31,968 bases of DNA from a virus (IMGVR_UViG_3300038701_002991:1-31968), one strand, 5' to 3'; shown: positions 5,108-11,697, numbered from the stretch's first letter. Translations and numbers: made by a program. Notes: a model not told the origin generated them from the letters alone.

Positions 5108-5596
5108 TTATTTTACTATCTTAATTTCTCTTCCTAGCTCTTTACAAACTTGCTCTAGAGTCATTTCTTGCACGTCTGGAATCTCCTTCATAAAACGCCA
5201 CTCGTCTGTTGAGTATTCTTTACCATTATTAAAATCAGTTTGATCATCGAACTCTACACATACATACTTATATCGTGCCTGGCCAGGTAGTATTGCTACT
5301 AAAGTTCTCTCTACGAAGTGTTTTTCTTTATCATCTGACACCAAGACTCTTCTTGGTAGTTGATCAAGTTCATACAATTCTTCCAGAGTGACTATTTTCA
5401 TATGAGTAGACTCTACAAATGCCAGATTAAAGTTACAGAAACATCCATCCTTTAGCCCGTAATAAATAAAGATGTGTCCTGTATCTTCACTTGCACTGCC
5501 CTTGTATCCTCTTACGTCTACACCTTTTGATTTAAAATATTCTACTATCTTAGCTCCCTCTTCTAAGGTTCTTGCCTTTACTACTATGTTATCCAT
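5108..5596 (-). CDS. hypothetical protein, 162 aa
   Basis: Residues 1-50 (MDNIVVKARTLEEGAKIVEYFKSKGVDVRGY) look like an alpha/beta domain of the kind found in small phage proteins. The middle has a beta segment with KYVCVEFDDQTDF and DEWRFMKEI. The C-terminus MTLEQVCKELGREIKIVK matches a short module seen in many phage proteins, also present at the end of the 11084-11452 protein. Function unknown. It is the first gene after host-type promoter M5 (25 nt), so it is likely expressed from host polymerase, and is followed within 10 nt by tRNA-Asp. Confidence 0.7.
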   Translation of the reverse strand: MDNIVVKARTLEEGAKIVEYFKSKGVDVRGYKGSASEDTGHIFIYYGLKDGCFCNFNLAFVESTHMKIVTLEELYELDQLPRRVLVSDDKEKHFVERTLVAILPGQARYKYVCVEFDDQTDFNNGKEYSTDEWRFMKEIPDVQEMTLEQVCKELGREIKIVK

Positions 5597-5620
5597 AAAT
5601 ACTATTTTTAAATTATGGTA

Positions 5621-5651
5621 TAAAGATACAATAATTTTTTAATCTACCAAA
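5621..5651 (-). promoter_or_regulatory. host-type promoter M5
   Basis: Leftward TTTG (5648-5651), 19 nt, TATCTTTA (5621-5628) followed by TACCATAA as in M10. Gene start 5596 is 25 nt downstream. Confidence 0.8.
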
Positions 5652-5658
5652 CCTTTTA

Positions 5659-6042
5659 TCAAAAAAGTTTAAAATATTTTGTAACCCGTAGGAGGATCGA
5701 ACTCCTATTTGCAGGATGAAAACCTGCTGTCCTATCTGCCCCTTCGAATACGTGATCAGGGTTAAGATTCGCCCCGCTACCTCCCGAGGCCGACTTAAAA
5801 TTTGTCTGCTTCCTTACGAATGATATTAAACTTGCAAGTGTATATGGTGTTGTACCTGCTTCATCGTGCCATAATGCGGCATTAGCCTTTGCAATCTCAA
5901 AGGATTTGCCTGATTCTCTATCTTCCAATCTGATAGCATCTGCGCTTTCATCGTAGATAGTCGATGCCTTTTGGAAAAGCATCGACTATCTACCTGATGG
6001 CTCTACAATTATGTAGTTATCAGATAAATATATTTTATTCAT
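5659..6042 (-). CDS. phage protein interrupted by an in-frame TAG, about 126 codons plus TAG
   Basis: From the ATG at 6042, 12 nt after the terminase stop, 18 codons (MNKIYLSDNYIIVEPSGR) lead to TAG at 5986-5988. The same frame continues without a break: SMLFQKASTIYDESADAI, then WHDEAGTTPYTLASLISF, and NFKSASGGSGANL. The two parts read as one small protein of a type I associate with Bacteroidetes phages, so the TAG is unexpected. An internal ATG at 5982 could give a 107-aa product. The TAG lies in a perfect 15-bp inverted repeat (5953-5993). At the other end the frame runs into a tRNA-Glu-like sequence, so the natural C-terminus may also have been lost. Candidates: readthrough, a mutated gene, or an assembly error. 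TAG is a normal stop elsewhere in the window. Confidence 0.55.
5682..5752 (-). tRNA. tRNA-Glu (UUC)-like sequence, 5' half degenerate
   Basis: On the minus strand the anticodon arm GCAGG-TTTTCAT-CCTGC (UUC) and T-arm AGGAG-TTCGATC-CTCCT are perfect and are followed by ACGGGTT and discriminator A. The expected 5' acceptor strand AACCCGT is absent at the normal place; ATCACGT pairs at only 5 of 7 positions, and no good D-stem forms. An AACCC lies too far away. It overlaps the 3' end of the ORF 5659-6042. It could be a tRNA fossil, a fragment left by recombination, or an unusual tRNA. Confidence 0.5.
5953..5993. repeat. 15-bp perfect inverted repeat inside a coding frame
   Basis: GTAGATAGTCGATGC (5953-5967) and GCATCGACTATCTAC (5979-5993) are exact reverse complements. 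The loop adds CTTTT / AAAAG pairing with one bulged base, giving a hairpin of about 19 bp. It holds the in-frame TAG at 5986-5988 and an ATG at 5980-5982. Confidence 0.9.
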
Positions 6043-6054
6043 TATATGTTTTCG

Positions 6055-7323
6055 TTATAAGAATCCCTTTCTTCTACGAGCCCTCCTCTTCTGAGGTTTG
6101 CCCGGGTTCTTGATGGGTGTTCTACTGTTAATTCCGTATCTTAAAGCTGCTAAGATATCTGGTTCGTGAGGAAGTTTTCCTTTCTTATCCCTCTTAAATG
6201 TCATATAGTGATAATACAAATCTGATGTATCATCTCCAATCATCACTATACTCTTGTCTTGAACCTTTTTAATACCAGCTTCTACATTGCCTTTATAGGC
6301 CTTTCTAATCGATGTATAACCTCCCTGTCTGATTTCTGTAATTAGTAAAGGCATCGCGCTATCAGCATATATCTTAGCGTTAAACGGAATACCGGCCCTT
6401 CTCATCTTTGTCAGAGTTGATCTGATTGATAGTTTGGCTTCCGAAAACATTTCCTCGACATAATATACATCTTCAAACCATGTTACTTTAATACAAGCAG
6501 TCTTGTCATTACCTCCATATCCAAAGTCAAGACCATACCAAGTATCGCCAGGTTGTTCGAATATAGGATACTGACCCCATCCTGCATAGATTCTACCAGA
6601 GACCTCAAGTGTCCACTCAGCTAGAATTGTATTTCTATAATAAGTAGGATTGGTCTCTTTTAATGAGTCGTATCTTCTTACTACAGATGGATTTAGGTTA
6701 TCTATATTATCTAAATAGGTACTATGTATATATATTGTGTCTGTAAATCTTTCTTGTTTAGGTAAGCCTTCAGTGAACCATTCTTTATGGATCCAGCTTT
6801 TTACAGCTGAAGTTGGATTGTAGATTAGGACAATCTTTAATGGCTTACCTGCAATCCTGATTGATTCATCTACCTTTGAAAACTCCTCAAAGCTCTCAAC
6901 CTCTTCAGCTTCCTCAATCACCAAAGTAGTTATACCTGATAATGATTTTAGTTTTGCTGTTTGTGTCCCGGCAGATCTAATCCCTTTGAAGACAATCGAA
7001 CCGCCTGTTCTGATATTTGTTATAGTACCCTTTGATTCTCTAAAATCAGCCTGTGCTCCGATTAAAATTATCGCAGCTCTTATGTCAGCAATAGATGAAT
7101 CCTCTAAAGATGTCATCGTCTGCCTTAGATATAATATCTTGTGCTTATATTTAGAGTAAGTCAATTGAACCATAGCAATTGCTGCTGCAAATGATTTACC
7201 AGAACCACGACCTCCATATACCTGATAGTACCTAGGATCGTCTAAATTATCTTCAAATAGTGGTGAAAAGGCAGGATTTAGTTCTATCTCTCTCGATGAG
7301 TTATTCTCCATCCTTTTTACCAA
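6055..7323 (-). CDS. terL: terminase large subunit
   Basis: Packaging motor that translocates DNA into the capsid and cuts it. At 422 aa it has the usual length and both expected domains: Walker A GGRGSGKS (residues 38-44ish, K43), Walker B TTLVIEEAEE (E137/E138 catalytic), and a C-terminal RNase H-like nuclease with GLDFGYGGND (D266) and ADSAMPLL (D321). The arrangement resembles PBSX/SPP1-type terminases (Terminase_3). The start at 7323 overlaps TerS by 23 nt; a second Met, five residues in (7311), gives an 11-nt overlap and is equally possible. The very basic C-terminus (KPQKRRARRRKG) is probably a DNA-binding tail. It follows TerS and lies downstream of the portal, the reverse of the common TerS-TerL-portal order. 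Confidence 0.95.
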   Translation of the reverse strand: MVKRMENNSSREIELNPAFSPLFEDNLDDPRYYQVYGGRGSGKSFAAAIAMVQLTYSKYKHKILYLRQTMTSLEDSSIADIRAAIILIGAQADFRESKGTITNIRTGGSIVFKGIRSAGTQTAKLKSLSGITTLVIEEAEEVESFEEFSKVDESIRIAGKPLKIVLIYNPTSAVKSWIHKEWFTEGLPKQERFTDTIYIHSTYLDNIDNLNPSVVRRYDSLKETNPTYYRNTILAEWTLEVSGRIYAGWGQYPIFEQPGDTWYGLDFGYGGNDKTACIKVTWFEDVYYVEEMFSEAKLSIRSTLTKMRRAGIPFNAKIYADSAMPLLITEIRQGGYTSIRKAYKGNVEAGIKKVQDKSIVMIGDDTSDLYYHYMTFKRDKKGKLPHEPDILAALRYGINSRTPIKNPGKPQKRRARRRKGFL

Positions 7324-7723
7324 ATCTTATTATTACAGGAGGTGCGGCTTCTCCTGTACCCGCCACCTCAACCGCTATCTCTTGGGAATCCACTGATTCT
7401 AGGATATCTTCAAACTCTGATTTATATTTAGTCAATATAAATTTGGAAGCCTGAAAGTGTTGTGGGTGACTAGGATCGTTAACAATCTCCATGATATTGT
7501 CTGCTGCCATGTCTGCTATCAATTTCTTTCTAACAGTATAAGCTGCAAACAATTCTCTGTCGTTTTTAAACAGATTGTTTAGATCAAATATTGTAAGTCC
7601 TGTTGCCTTACAAATTTCTCGCCTAGTAAGTTTACCCTCATTAAGGGCAGCCATTACTAGCCTACCTCTCTCCTGGAGAAGTTTTTTTGTTTCTCTCCTG
7701 GAGTTTTTCATTGCTTTCGCCAT
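7301..7723 (-). CDS. terS: terminase small subunit-like
   Basis: At 140 aa and directly upstream of TerL, it has the expected size and place. An N-terminal helix-turn-helix (about residues 30-55, GKLTRREICKATGLTIFDLN) would bind the packaging site. The PQHFQASKFILTKY stretch (about 87-100) is typical of small terminases near their oligomerisation region. It overlaps the preceding membrane-protein gene by 62 nt in another frame and TerL by 23 nt. The start may be at Met1 or Met5. Assignment rests on context, HTH and the ASKFIL motif; moderately sure. Confidence 0.75.
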   Translation of the reverse strand: MAKAMKNSRRETKKLLQERGRLVMAALNEGKLTRREICKATGLTIFDLNNLFKNDRELFAAYTVRKKLIADMAADNIMEIVNDPSHPQHFQASKFILTKYKSEFEDILESVDSQEIAVEVAGTGEAAPPVIIRFGKKDGE

Positions 7724-7904
7724 ATGCGTTTAATTTTAAAACTTCATTCTTAGTTTGCTCCATGAGGAATTTTAGCGTGTTCTTAGTTACTGATAAAATT
7801 GAAATAGCTATTTGTAAAATAGCATTAATTAATCTTATAGGAACAAAGCATATCTGCACTATACCTATAACAATCAGCATAAGAATCGATTTGACTATTC
7901 TCAT
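7662..7904 (-). CDS. membrane protein, 80 aa
   Basis: The first 40 residues are hydrophobic and form one or two membrane segments (about 5-22, SILMLIVIGIVQICFVPI, and 26-40, NAILQIAISILSV). The C-terminal 40 residues are charged and helical. The size and layout fit a holin or small phage membrane protein but no family is certain. It lies between tRNA-Phe and TerS and overlaps TerS by 62 nt, so its C-terminal part shares DNA with the TerS N-terminus. Two copies of the 12-mer TCTCTCCTGGAG (7667 and 7690 region) lie in this overlap. Confidence 0.6.
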   Translation of the reverse strand: MRIVKSILMLIVIGIVQICFVPIRLINAILQIAISILSVTKNTLKFLMEQTKNEVLKLNAYGESNEKLQERNKKTSPGER

Positions 7905-7926
7905 ATTTGTGTATATTTATAATTTG

Positions 7927-7998
7927 TTGAGAATGCAAGATTCGAACTTGCGACGCGCAGGGCTTCAACCTACCGCTCTACCACTGAGCTAATTCTCA
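7927..7998 (-). tRNA. tRNA-Phe (GAA)
   Basis: Seven-pair acceptor TGAGAAT / ATTCTCA, D-arm TAGCTCAGTGGTAGAGC, anticodon stem GTAGG / CCTGC with loop TTGAAGC giving GAA, variable loop GCGTC, T-arm GCAAGTTCGAATCTTGC, discriminator A. No encoded CCA. It is embedded in the structural gene block between the adaptor and the membrane protein. A 5' T instead of G is unusual for tRNA-Phe. Confidence 0.9.
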
Positions 7999-8033
7999 AT
8001 GTGGTGAGTAGACCACTTTGATAGATCTACTCA

Positions 8034-8552
8034 CTAATTCCTTTCGAAGCCTTGGTTAAATGTATAACCGCCTCTATGTTCTTTTCCTCCGAATACTCGT
8101 ATTCTGGGAACTAATTTATCTGTTCTCTCCTGCTCTGTACCAGGACTCTCAGCTTCTAAAAATGTAATCACATCTTTCATATAGACATCACCCAATGAGT
8201 TCATTTCATTAGATACACTCTTAGCTGAATTTCTATCATCAGCCTCAGTCTCTGTAGTATATCCACTATCTGTAAAAGTTCCTTGAAACATCTTTAAACA
8301 TCTAGCATATGTATAGTAACATAAAGCAGGGATCACTAATTGTTTTAGGTTTTCATCAGCAGGGGTTTGTGGATCAATACACCTCTGTTCATTGACAGTA
8401 CCTATAATCCTAGCAACATCAGCCTTTTGAGCTGCAATTGAGGCAGCCTTTACTTTAGTGGGATCGATATCCAACTGAATAGATGTGTAGTCTTGTAGTG
8501 TGTCTACTATGTCAACTATAATAAGCTTGTTTTCTAATTGTGAACTATACAT
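8034..8552 (-). CDS. head-tail adaptor-like protein, 172 aa
   Basis: A helix-rich protein immediately after the portal (8-nt overlap, 8545-8552). Size, position and pattern (N-terminal helices, VIPALCYYTYARCLKMF at about 73-88, then TETEADDRNSAKSVSNE) fit the connector or head-completion proteins placed after portals in tailed phages; a similar family is common in Bacteroidetes phages and prophages. It would sit under the portal ring at the neck. No catalytic motifs. Assignment is by context and fold feel rather than a decisive motif. Confidence 0.55.
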   Translation of the reverse strand: MYSSQLENKLIIVDIVDTLQDYTSIQLDIDPTKVKAASIAAQKADVARIIGTVNEQRCIDPQTPADENLKQLVIPALCYYTYARCLKMFQGTFTDSGYTTETEADDRNSAKSVSNEMNSLGDVYMKDVITFLEAESPGTEQERTDKLVPRIRVFGGKEHRGGYTFNQGFERN

Positions 8553-9909
8553 CCTTTACCTCCTCTTCTTCTTTAACTAACCATACATCAACCTGATCAT
8601 CTGTCATATCGAATCCATCTTTTAGTAATTGTTTAGCTTGCTCAAAGGATATTTCTTCCTTAACAAACTTTCTCACAATCCTCTGGAGTTGTTGCATCTG
8701 CTTACCGGTTAAATTCTTGAATGAAGATTCAGGCTTGGCACCTTCCGCTTTTCCTTCTAACTCTGGGGTTACTTCTTCTTCGTCAGTATCTAGTTTAAGT
8801 TTATTGATTACAATCTCCTTAGTTTCAAAGATAGAATTAGACAATACTCTGTTGATTTCTGACTGTATGGTGTCTCTGCCGTGTTGTGTTACAGCATTGA
8901 ATACAAAATAGGCATCCTCTAAATTAGTGCCACTGAAACCATTTTTCTGATCAGCCCCACCTAATACTGGTGGGATTAGATATGCACCAAAGATCACTTT
9001 TTGTGATAATTCAAATGTAACAACTGCAGCATCCACAATCGCCTTAGATCCCTGTCCACCTCCACCTAATTCTTCTAAAATGGTTGCGTTCACATCCTCT
9101 GGAGCTAATCCTGAAAATGTAATGACCTTTCCAGATCCTCTTGCTCCCTGTGCATCATCAATAGCATTTTCTAAAGCAATCAAAGATGGATCTTCTGAAT
9201 CCATAGAAGTCTTCAGTAAATAGGTATTGATAAACCCTGTAGCTGTTTCTTTCCTAATCAATATACTGTTCTCAATATCTGATAGTACATAATTAATGGG
9301 TGCCTGTAGTGGTGGAATCGGATAAGAACTATGTCCTGCATCAGAATGATATAACACCTGTCCTAAATAATTTGAGATTCCTCCTTTGGTATTTCTAATT
9401 TGCTTAATCACAGCTTTAGGATTAAAGCGGTCAAACCATTTGATTTTTGTTTTTGTGGCAGTTTGATCAACTGTCTTCTTGATCTCACTAGTCCTACCAA
9501 AGTTATAGTAATATCCAACTTGACTAGCCATATTTAATTCATCAAATTCATTGAATCTTAAATCAGCTATCCTCATGGGCATTATACTGGTGACCTGTCC
9601 TCTAAGGTTATAGTTACAATGAATAGCAAATGCTCTATATGTTGCGTAGTCATCTGCTAAGATATCTACTACCTTTTTAAGTGTTAATCCATATGGACTC
9701 ACTATTTCATCCTCACCTACGAATCCTGAGCCCTTGTAAAATGCTGCTGTTCTCTCTACAGCTGGCTTAGCAATGGGTGATTGTGCAATAAGATTTCTTA
9801 AAGTACCTGGGAAAGCATTTGACTTGCCCCATCTCATGATACCTAGACTAACATCTTGTTTAGTCTCTACTTGAGTTACCTCAATGTGATTTTGTATATT
9901 AAAACTCAT
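8545..9909 (-). CDS. portal protein
   Basis: At 454 aa it has the length of a phage portal. Features: an N-terminal wing region (WGKSNAFPGTLRNLIAQSP), PAVERTAAFYKGSGF, helical stem DDYATYRAFAIHCNYN, Pro-rich PIPPLQAPINYVLSDIENS, the long clip helix region with a Gly-rich loop (EELGGGGQGSKAIVDAA), GAYLIPPVLGGADQKNGFSG, and an acidic C-terminal tail (residues ~370-454). The LGGAD..NGFSG stretch is characteristic of portal-type proteins in Bacteroidetes phages. The portal forms the dodecameric channel used by TerL. Its ATG lies in the 3' arm of a perfect 12-bp hairpin (9907-9942), suggesting translational control. The upstream gene ends 47 nt before. Confidence 0.85.
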   Translation of the reverse strand: MSFNIQNHIEVTQVETKQDVSLGIMRWGKSNAFPGTLRNLIAQSPIAKPAVERTAAFYKGSGFVGEDEIVSPYGLTLKKVVDILADDYATYRAFAIHCNYNLRGQVTSIMPMRIADLRFNEFDELNMASQVGYYYNFGRTSEIKKTVDQTATKTKIKWFDRFNPKAVIKQIRNTKGGISNYLGQVLYHSDAGHSSYPIPPLQAPINYVLSDIENSILIRKETATGFINTYLLKTSMDSEDPSLIALENAIDDAQGARGSGKVITFSGLAPEDVNATILEELGGGGQGSKAIVDAAVVTFELSQKVIFGAYLIPPVLGGADQKNGFSGTNLEDAYFVFNAVTQHGRDTIQSEINRVLSNSIFETKEIVINKLKLDTDEEEVTPELEGKAEGAKPESSFKNLTGKQMQQLQRIVRKFVKEEISFEQAKQLLKDGFDMTDDQVDVWLVKEEEEVKDV

Positions 9910-9942
9910 ATCTGTTTAATTGTATTTAACTAAACAGATATG
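9907..9942 (-). promoter_or_regulatory. hairpin enclosing the portal start codon
   Basis: CATATCTGTTTA (9907-9918) / TAAACAGATATG (9931-9942) pair over 12 bp with a 12-nt loop. In the leftward mRNA the portal AUG (9909-9907) forms the last three pairs of the 3' arm. The fold would sequester it. Confidence 0.8.
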
Positions 9943-9956
9943 ATTTCTATTTAGTT

Positions 9957-10205
9957 TTAGTTCACTTTAATATAAGAAGGAGTTTCTTGCGGTGAAATAT
10001 AATCTGGGTTCTCCAATTTTCGCAACCCATTTACACAATCTTGAAAGGAATAATCCTTCATGTTGTGGATCTCCACATTAAATTTCTGTCGATAAATATC
10101 GAATATCGCTCTTACACTTACGGGACCAAATTGTGATCTCCACACATCTACTGCGATAAAATTACTTCTTCTTGATTTTTTTCTGTTCTTTTTATTAGCC
10201 ATCAT
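9957..10205 (-). CDS. hypothetical basic protein, 82 aa
   Basis: An extremely basic N-terminus (MMANKKNRKKSRRSN) precedes a small globular segment (VDVWRSQFGPVSVRAIFDIYRQ, then MKDYSFQDCVNGLRKLE). It could be a nucleic-acid-binding protein or a head protein with a DNA-contacting tail; not recognised. It is the first gene of the portal-terminase block, 47 nt before the portal. Its upstream DNA carries the inverted-repeat hub 10206-10530 and no host-type promoter. Either of the first two Met codons could start it. Confidence 0.6.
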   Translation of the reverse strand: MMANKKNRKKSRRSNFIAVDVWRSQFGPVSVRAIFDIYRQKFNVEIHNMKDYSFQDCVNGLRKLENPDYISPQETPSYIKVN

Positions 10206-10240
10206 TTATATTTTTAAGATGGTTCTGCGGCAATATTACC

Positions 10241-10272
10241 TAAAAGTAAGCCTGATCATAGTTCAGGCTTAC
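10241..10272 (-). terminator. leftward terminator-like hairpin
   Basis: GTAAGCCTGA (10246-10255) / TCAGGCTTAC (10263-10272), 10 perfect pairs, 7-nt loop, followed leftward by TTTTA. It sits after the putative RNA at 10293-10377 and before the portal block. Confidence 0.65.
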
Positions 10273-10292
10273 AAAAACTAAAGTTATAAAAT

Positions 10293-10377
10293 CACTGTCT
10301 ATCTGCCTAACGCAGTCACGAACTCTCGGCAAAGAGCTGAGACCATGTACTTCAATGCGCGCTACTTTATGACAGTG
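10293..10377 (-). ncRNA. putative structured RNA, 85 nt
   Basis: The ends pair as CACTGTC / GACAGTG (7 bp), enclosing two short hairpins: CTGC / GCAG with loop GTTAG, and TCTC..GC / GC..GAGA around TCTTT. The segment is GC-richer than its surroundings and is followed leftward by a terminator hairpin. It has the outer shape of a tRNA with a 7-bp acceptor, but no T-loop or anticodon arm at the right places, so it is not a standard tRNA. Its function is unknown and its strand is inferred from the terminator. Confidence 0.4.
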
Positions 10378-10383
10378 TTAAAT

Positions 10384-10418
10384 GTAATCGGATTACAAAG
10401 TGTACTTTACAAAAGTAC
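10384..10418. repeat. two adjacent palindromes
   Basis: GTAATC-G-GATTAC (10384-10396) and GTACTTT-ACA-AAAGTAC (10402-10418). The second has a 7-bp stem with a 3-nt loop. Both look like protein-binding sites or small hairpins. Confidence 0.6.
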
Positions 10419-10437
10419 TTTTTCTTCTAATATAGTG

Positions 10438-10473
10438 AGTTAAAGATAACTCATTGTTATTGAATGAGTTATC
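10438..10473 (-). terminator. 11-bp perfect hairpin, possible terminator
   Basis: GATAACTCATT (10445-10455) / AATGAGTTATC (10463-10473), 7-nt loop. Leftward it is followed by only TTTAACTC, so it is a weak terminator candidate for the HD-protein gene or alternatively an operator; GAGTTA / TAACTC also pair within 10437-10452. Confidence 0.45.
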
Positions 10474-10530
10474 AAAACCAATTGAAGAATATTCAAATTT
10501 TTAACTAATTGATTGTCAATAATTTAAAAA

Positions 10531-11091
10531 TTACAAAAGGGCATTCTGGAAATTTTTATCCAGGATCATCCTGAGTTCAACGAACATGTCGAGATATTTA
10601 TCATTCCAAATAGATCTGGTAAAGTGAGGGTTCTCATCTTTGTATCTCTTATACATCTTAGATTGAGTCTGTTCAGAATATTTGGCATTTGCTATTCTGT
10701 CACATAGCTTAACAAAGGTAGCCAGTGGCGTTTGTCTTATATTACCATAATATCTTTCATCGGCCCTCTCTGCCCTAGTCCTACCCTTCTCATTTGTGAG
10801 TGCAAATACTATTTCGGCCACATCGAATCCAAACCTTTGTTTAATCTCATTATAATTTACCCTACAATCTTCGATAGTATCATGGAGCCAGCAGGCAGCA
10901 AGTACTACACCTTTATACTCATCTGGTATATGATATATAAACCTTTCGGCTACATGAGTTGTGAGCTGTAGATGATGAATATAAGGCATATTATCATATA
11001 GATGATTGGTACCTCCGTGTGCCGATGCGGCAAAATCTCTAGCATCTCTAACTAGCTGTGCCTGTTCTAAGGTTAAGTTTAAACTATTCAT
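10531..11091 (-). CDS. SpoT/MESH1-like HD phosphohydrolase (putative ppGpp hydrolase)
   Basis: 186 aa, a stand-alone HD domain of the RelA/SpoT hydrolase type. The metal and substrate residues are in place: H39/H40 (MPYIHHLQLT), H70-D71 with E74-D75 (LHDTIED) and D131/N135 (KLCDRIANAKY). In SpoT and MESH1 these bind Mn and cleave the 3' pyrophosphate from ppGpp. There is no synthetase domain, so only hydrolysis or a related nucleotide reaction is expected. By removing alarmone it would keep transcription and translation running during infection (inference). The gene overlaps the upstream one by 8 nt and is the last of its unit before the inverted-repeat hub. Confidence 0.82.
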   Translation of the reverse strand: MNSLNLTLEQAQLVRDARDFAASAHGGTNHLYDNMPYIHHLQLTTHVAERFIYHIPDEYKGVVLAACWLHDTIEDCRVNYNEIKQRFGFDVAEIVFALTNEKGRTRAERADERYYGNIRQTPLATFVKLCDRIANAKYSEQTQSKMYKRYKDENPHFTRSIWNDKYLDMFVELRMILDKNFQNALL

Positions 11092-11452
11092 CTGCTATGT
11101 ATTCAAATTCACGACCTAATGCCTCTTCTATCTGCTTGTGTGTCATTCCCCTTGGACGCTCCCAGATGGATTCTGAAGCATATAGGTCGAAGCTACCCGC
11201 ATGCTTGTTTGAATTAGGGCTCCAAATTTTAACTATGTCACGTGATCTATCTTTGCCACAAGGACCCACATATCTTAAATTTTCATCCCAACTTCGTAGG
11301 GGACTCCAAGTTCTCTCAGTTTCGGAAATTTTATCTTTTGCCATTCCTCCTCCAACAATGTCACCATGTCTTTCTGCGTTTAGTAGCACTATTCCTCTCT
11401 GCCCTCTACGGTCTTCTACGATCATCCCTGATCTTAAATCTGATTTTTTCAT
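11084..11452 (-). CDS. hypothetical protein, 122 aa
   Basis: Starts MKKSDLRSGMIVEDRRGQRG, like a short SH3/KOW-type barrel opening, and resembles the N-terminus of the 2117-2518 protein. The middle has RYVGPCGKDRSRDIVKIW and IWERP. It ends with MTHKQIEEALGREFEYI, the same kind of C-terminal module as in the 5108-5596 protein. Such modules recur in phage proteins of unknown role. ATGA overlap with its upstream neighbour and 8-nt overlap with the HD gene. No enzymatic motif seen. Confidence 0.65.
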   Translation of the reverse strand: MKKSDLRSGMIVEDRRGQRGIVLLNAERHGDIVGGGMAKDKISETERTWSPLRSWDENLRYVGPCGKDRSRDIVKIWSPNSNKHAGSFDLYASESIWERPRGMTHKQIEEALGREFEYIADE

Positions 11453-11697
11453 GATTCTAATTCTTTAATTTGACGTTTTAATTCTTTAATTTTTTGTTGC
11501 TTGATCTCTTCTTCTGAAATTTCTCTAACACATCTTATTTGGCCAGGGAATCCCCAAGCATTTGAACAGCAGTCTGGCCTCGTAAGCATAACCATATTAG
11601 CGCCCCTGGTTCTTGCCTCTACTAATCTTTCTATTACCTCATCAATTGTTTTGAGATGAAGATGACCTATTAGGTCGATGGTCATATGTGTTTTCAT
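11449..11697 (-). CDS. hypothetical protein, 82 aa
   Basis: Core MKTHMTIDLIGHLHLKTIDE is beta then helix, next VEARTRGANMVMLTRPDCC with two adjacent cysteines, then GFPGQIRCVREISEEE, and a final coiled-coil-like charged helix. The spacing of Cys residues (CC...C) could bind a metal, but no motif is definitive. Function unknown. It has 4-nt overlaps with both neighbours (11694-11697 and 11449-11452), so it belongs to a coupled chain. Confidence 0.6.
   Translation of the reverse strand: MKTHMTIDLIGHLHLKTIDEVIERLVEARTRGANMVMLTRPDCCSNAWGFPGQIRCVREISEEEIKQQKIKELKRQIKELES

Larger units (their letters stand above)
10206..10530. other. 325-nt intergenic regulatory hub
   Basis: No gene, but five inverted repeats: 10246-10272, 10293/10377 ends, 10384-10396, 10402-10418 and 10445-10473. 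It lies between the end of the metabolic block and the start of the portal-terminase block. Candidate roles are a late promoter region, a small structured RNA, or an origin. The only host-type element is a lone TATCTTTA at 10441-10448 without its -33 partner. Confidence 0.7.

Noticed and set aside
10293-10377. tRNA assignment for this RNA
   Set aside because: The acceptor-like ends pair, but no T-loop, T-stem or anticodon arm is in register.
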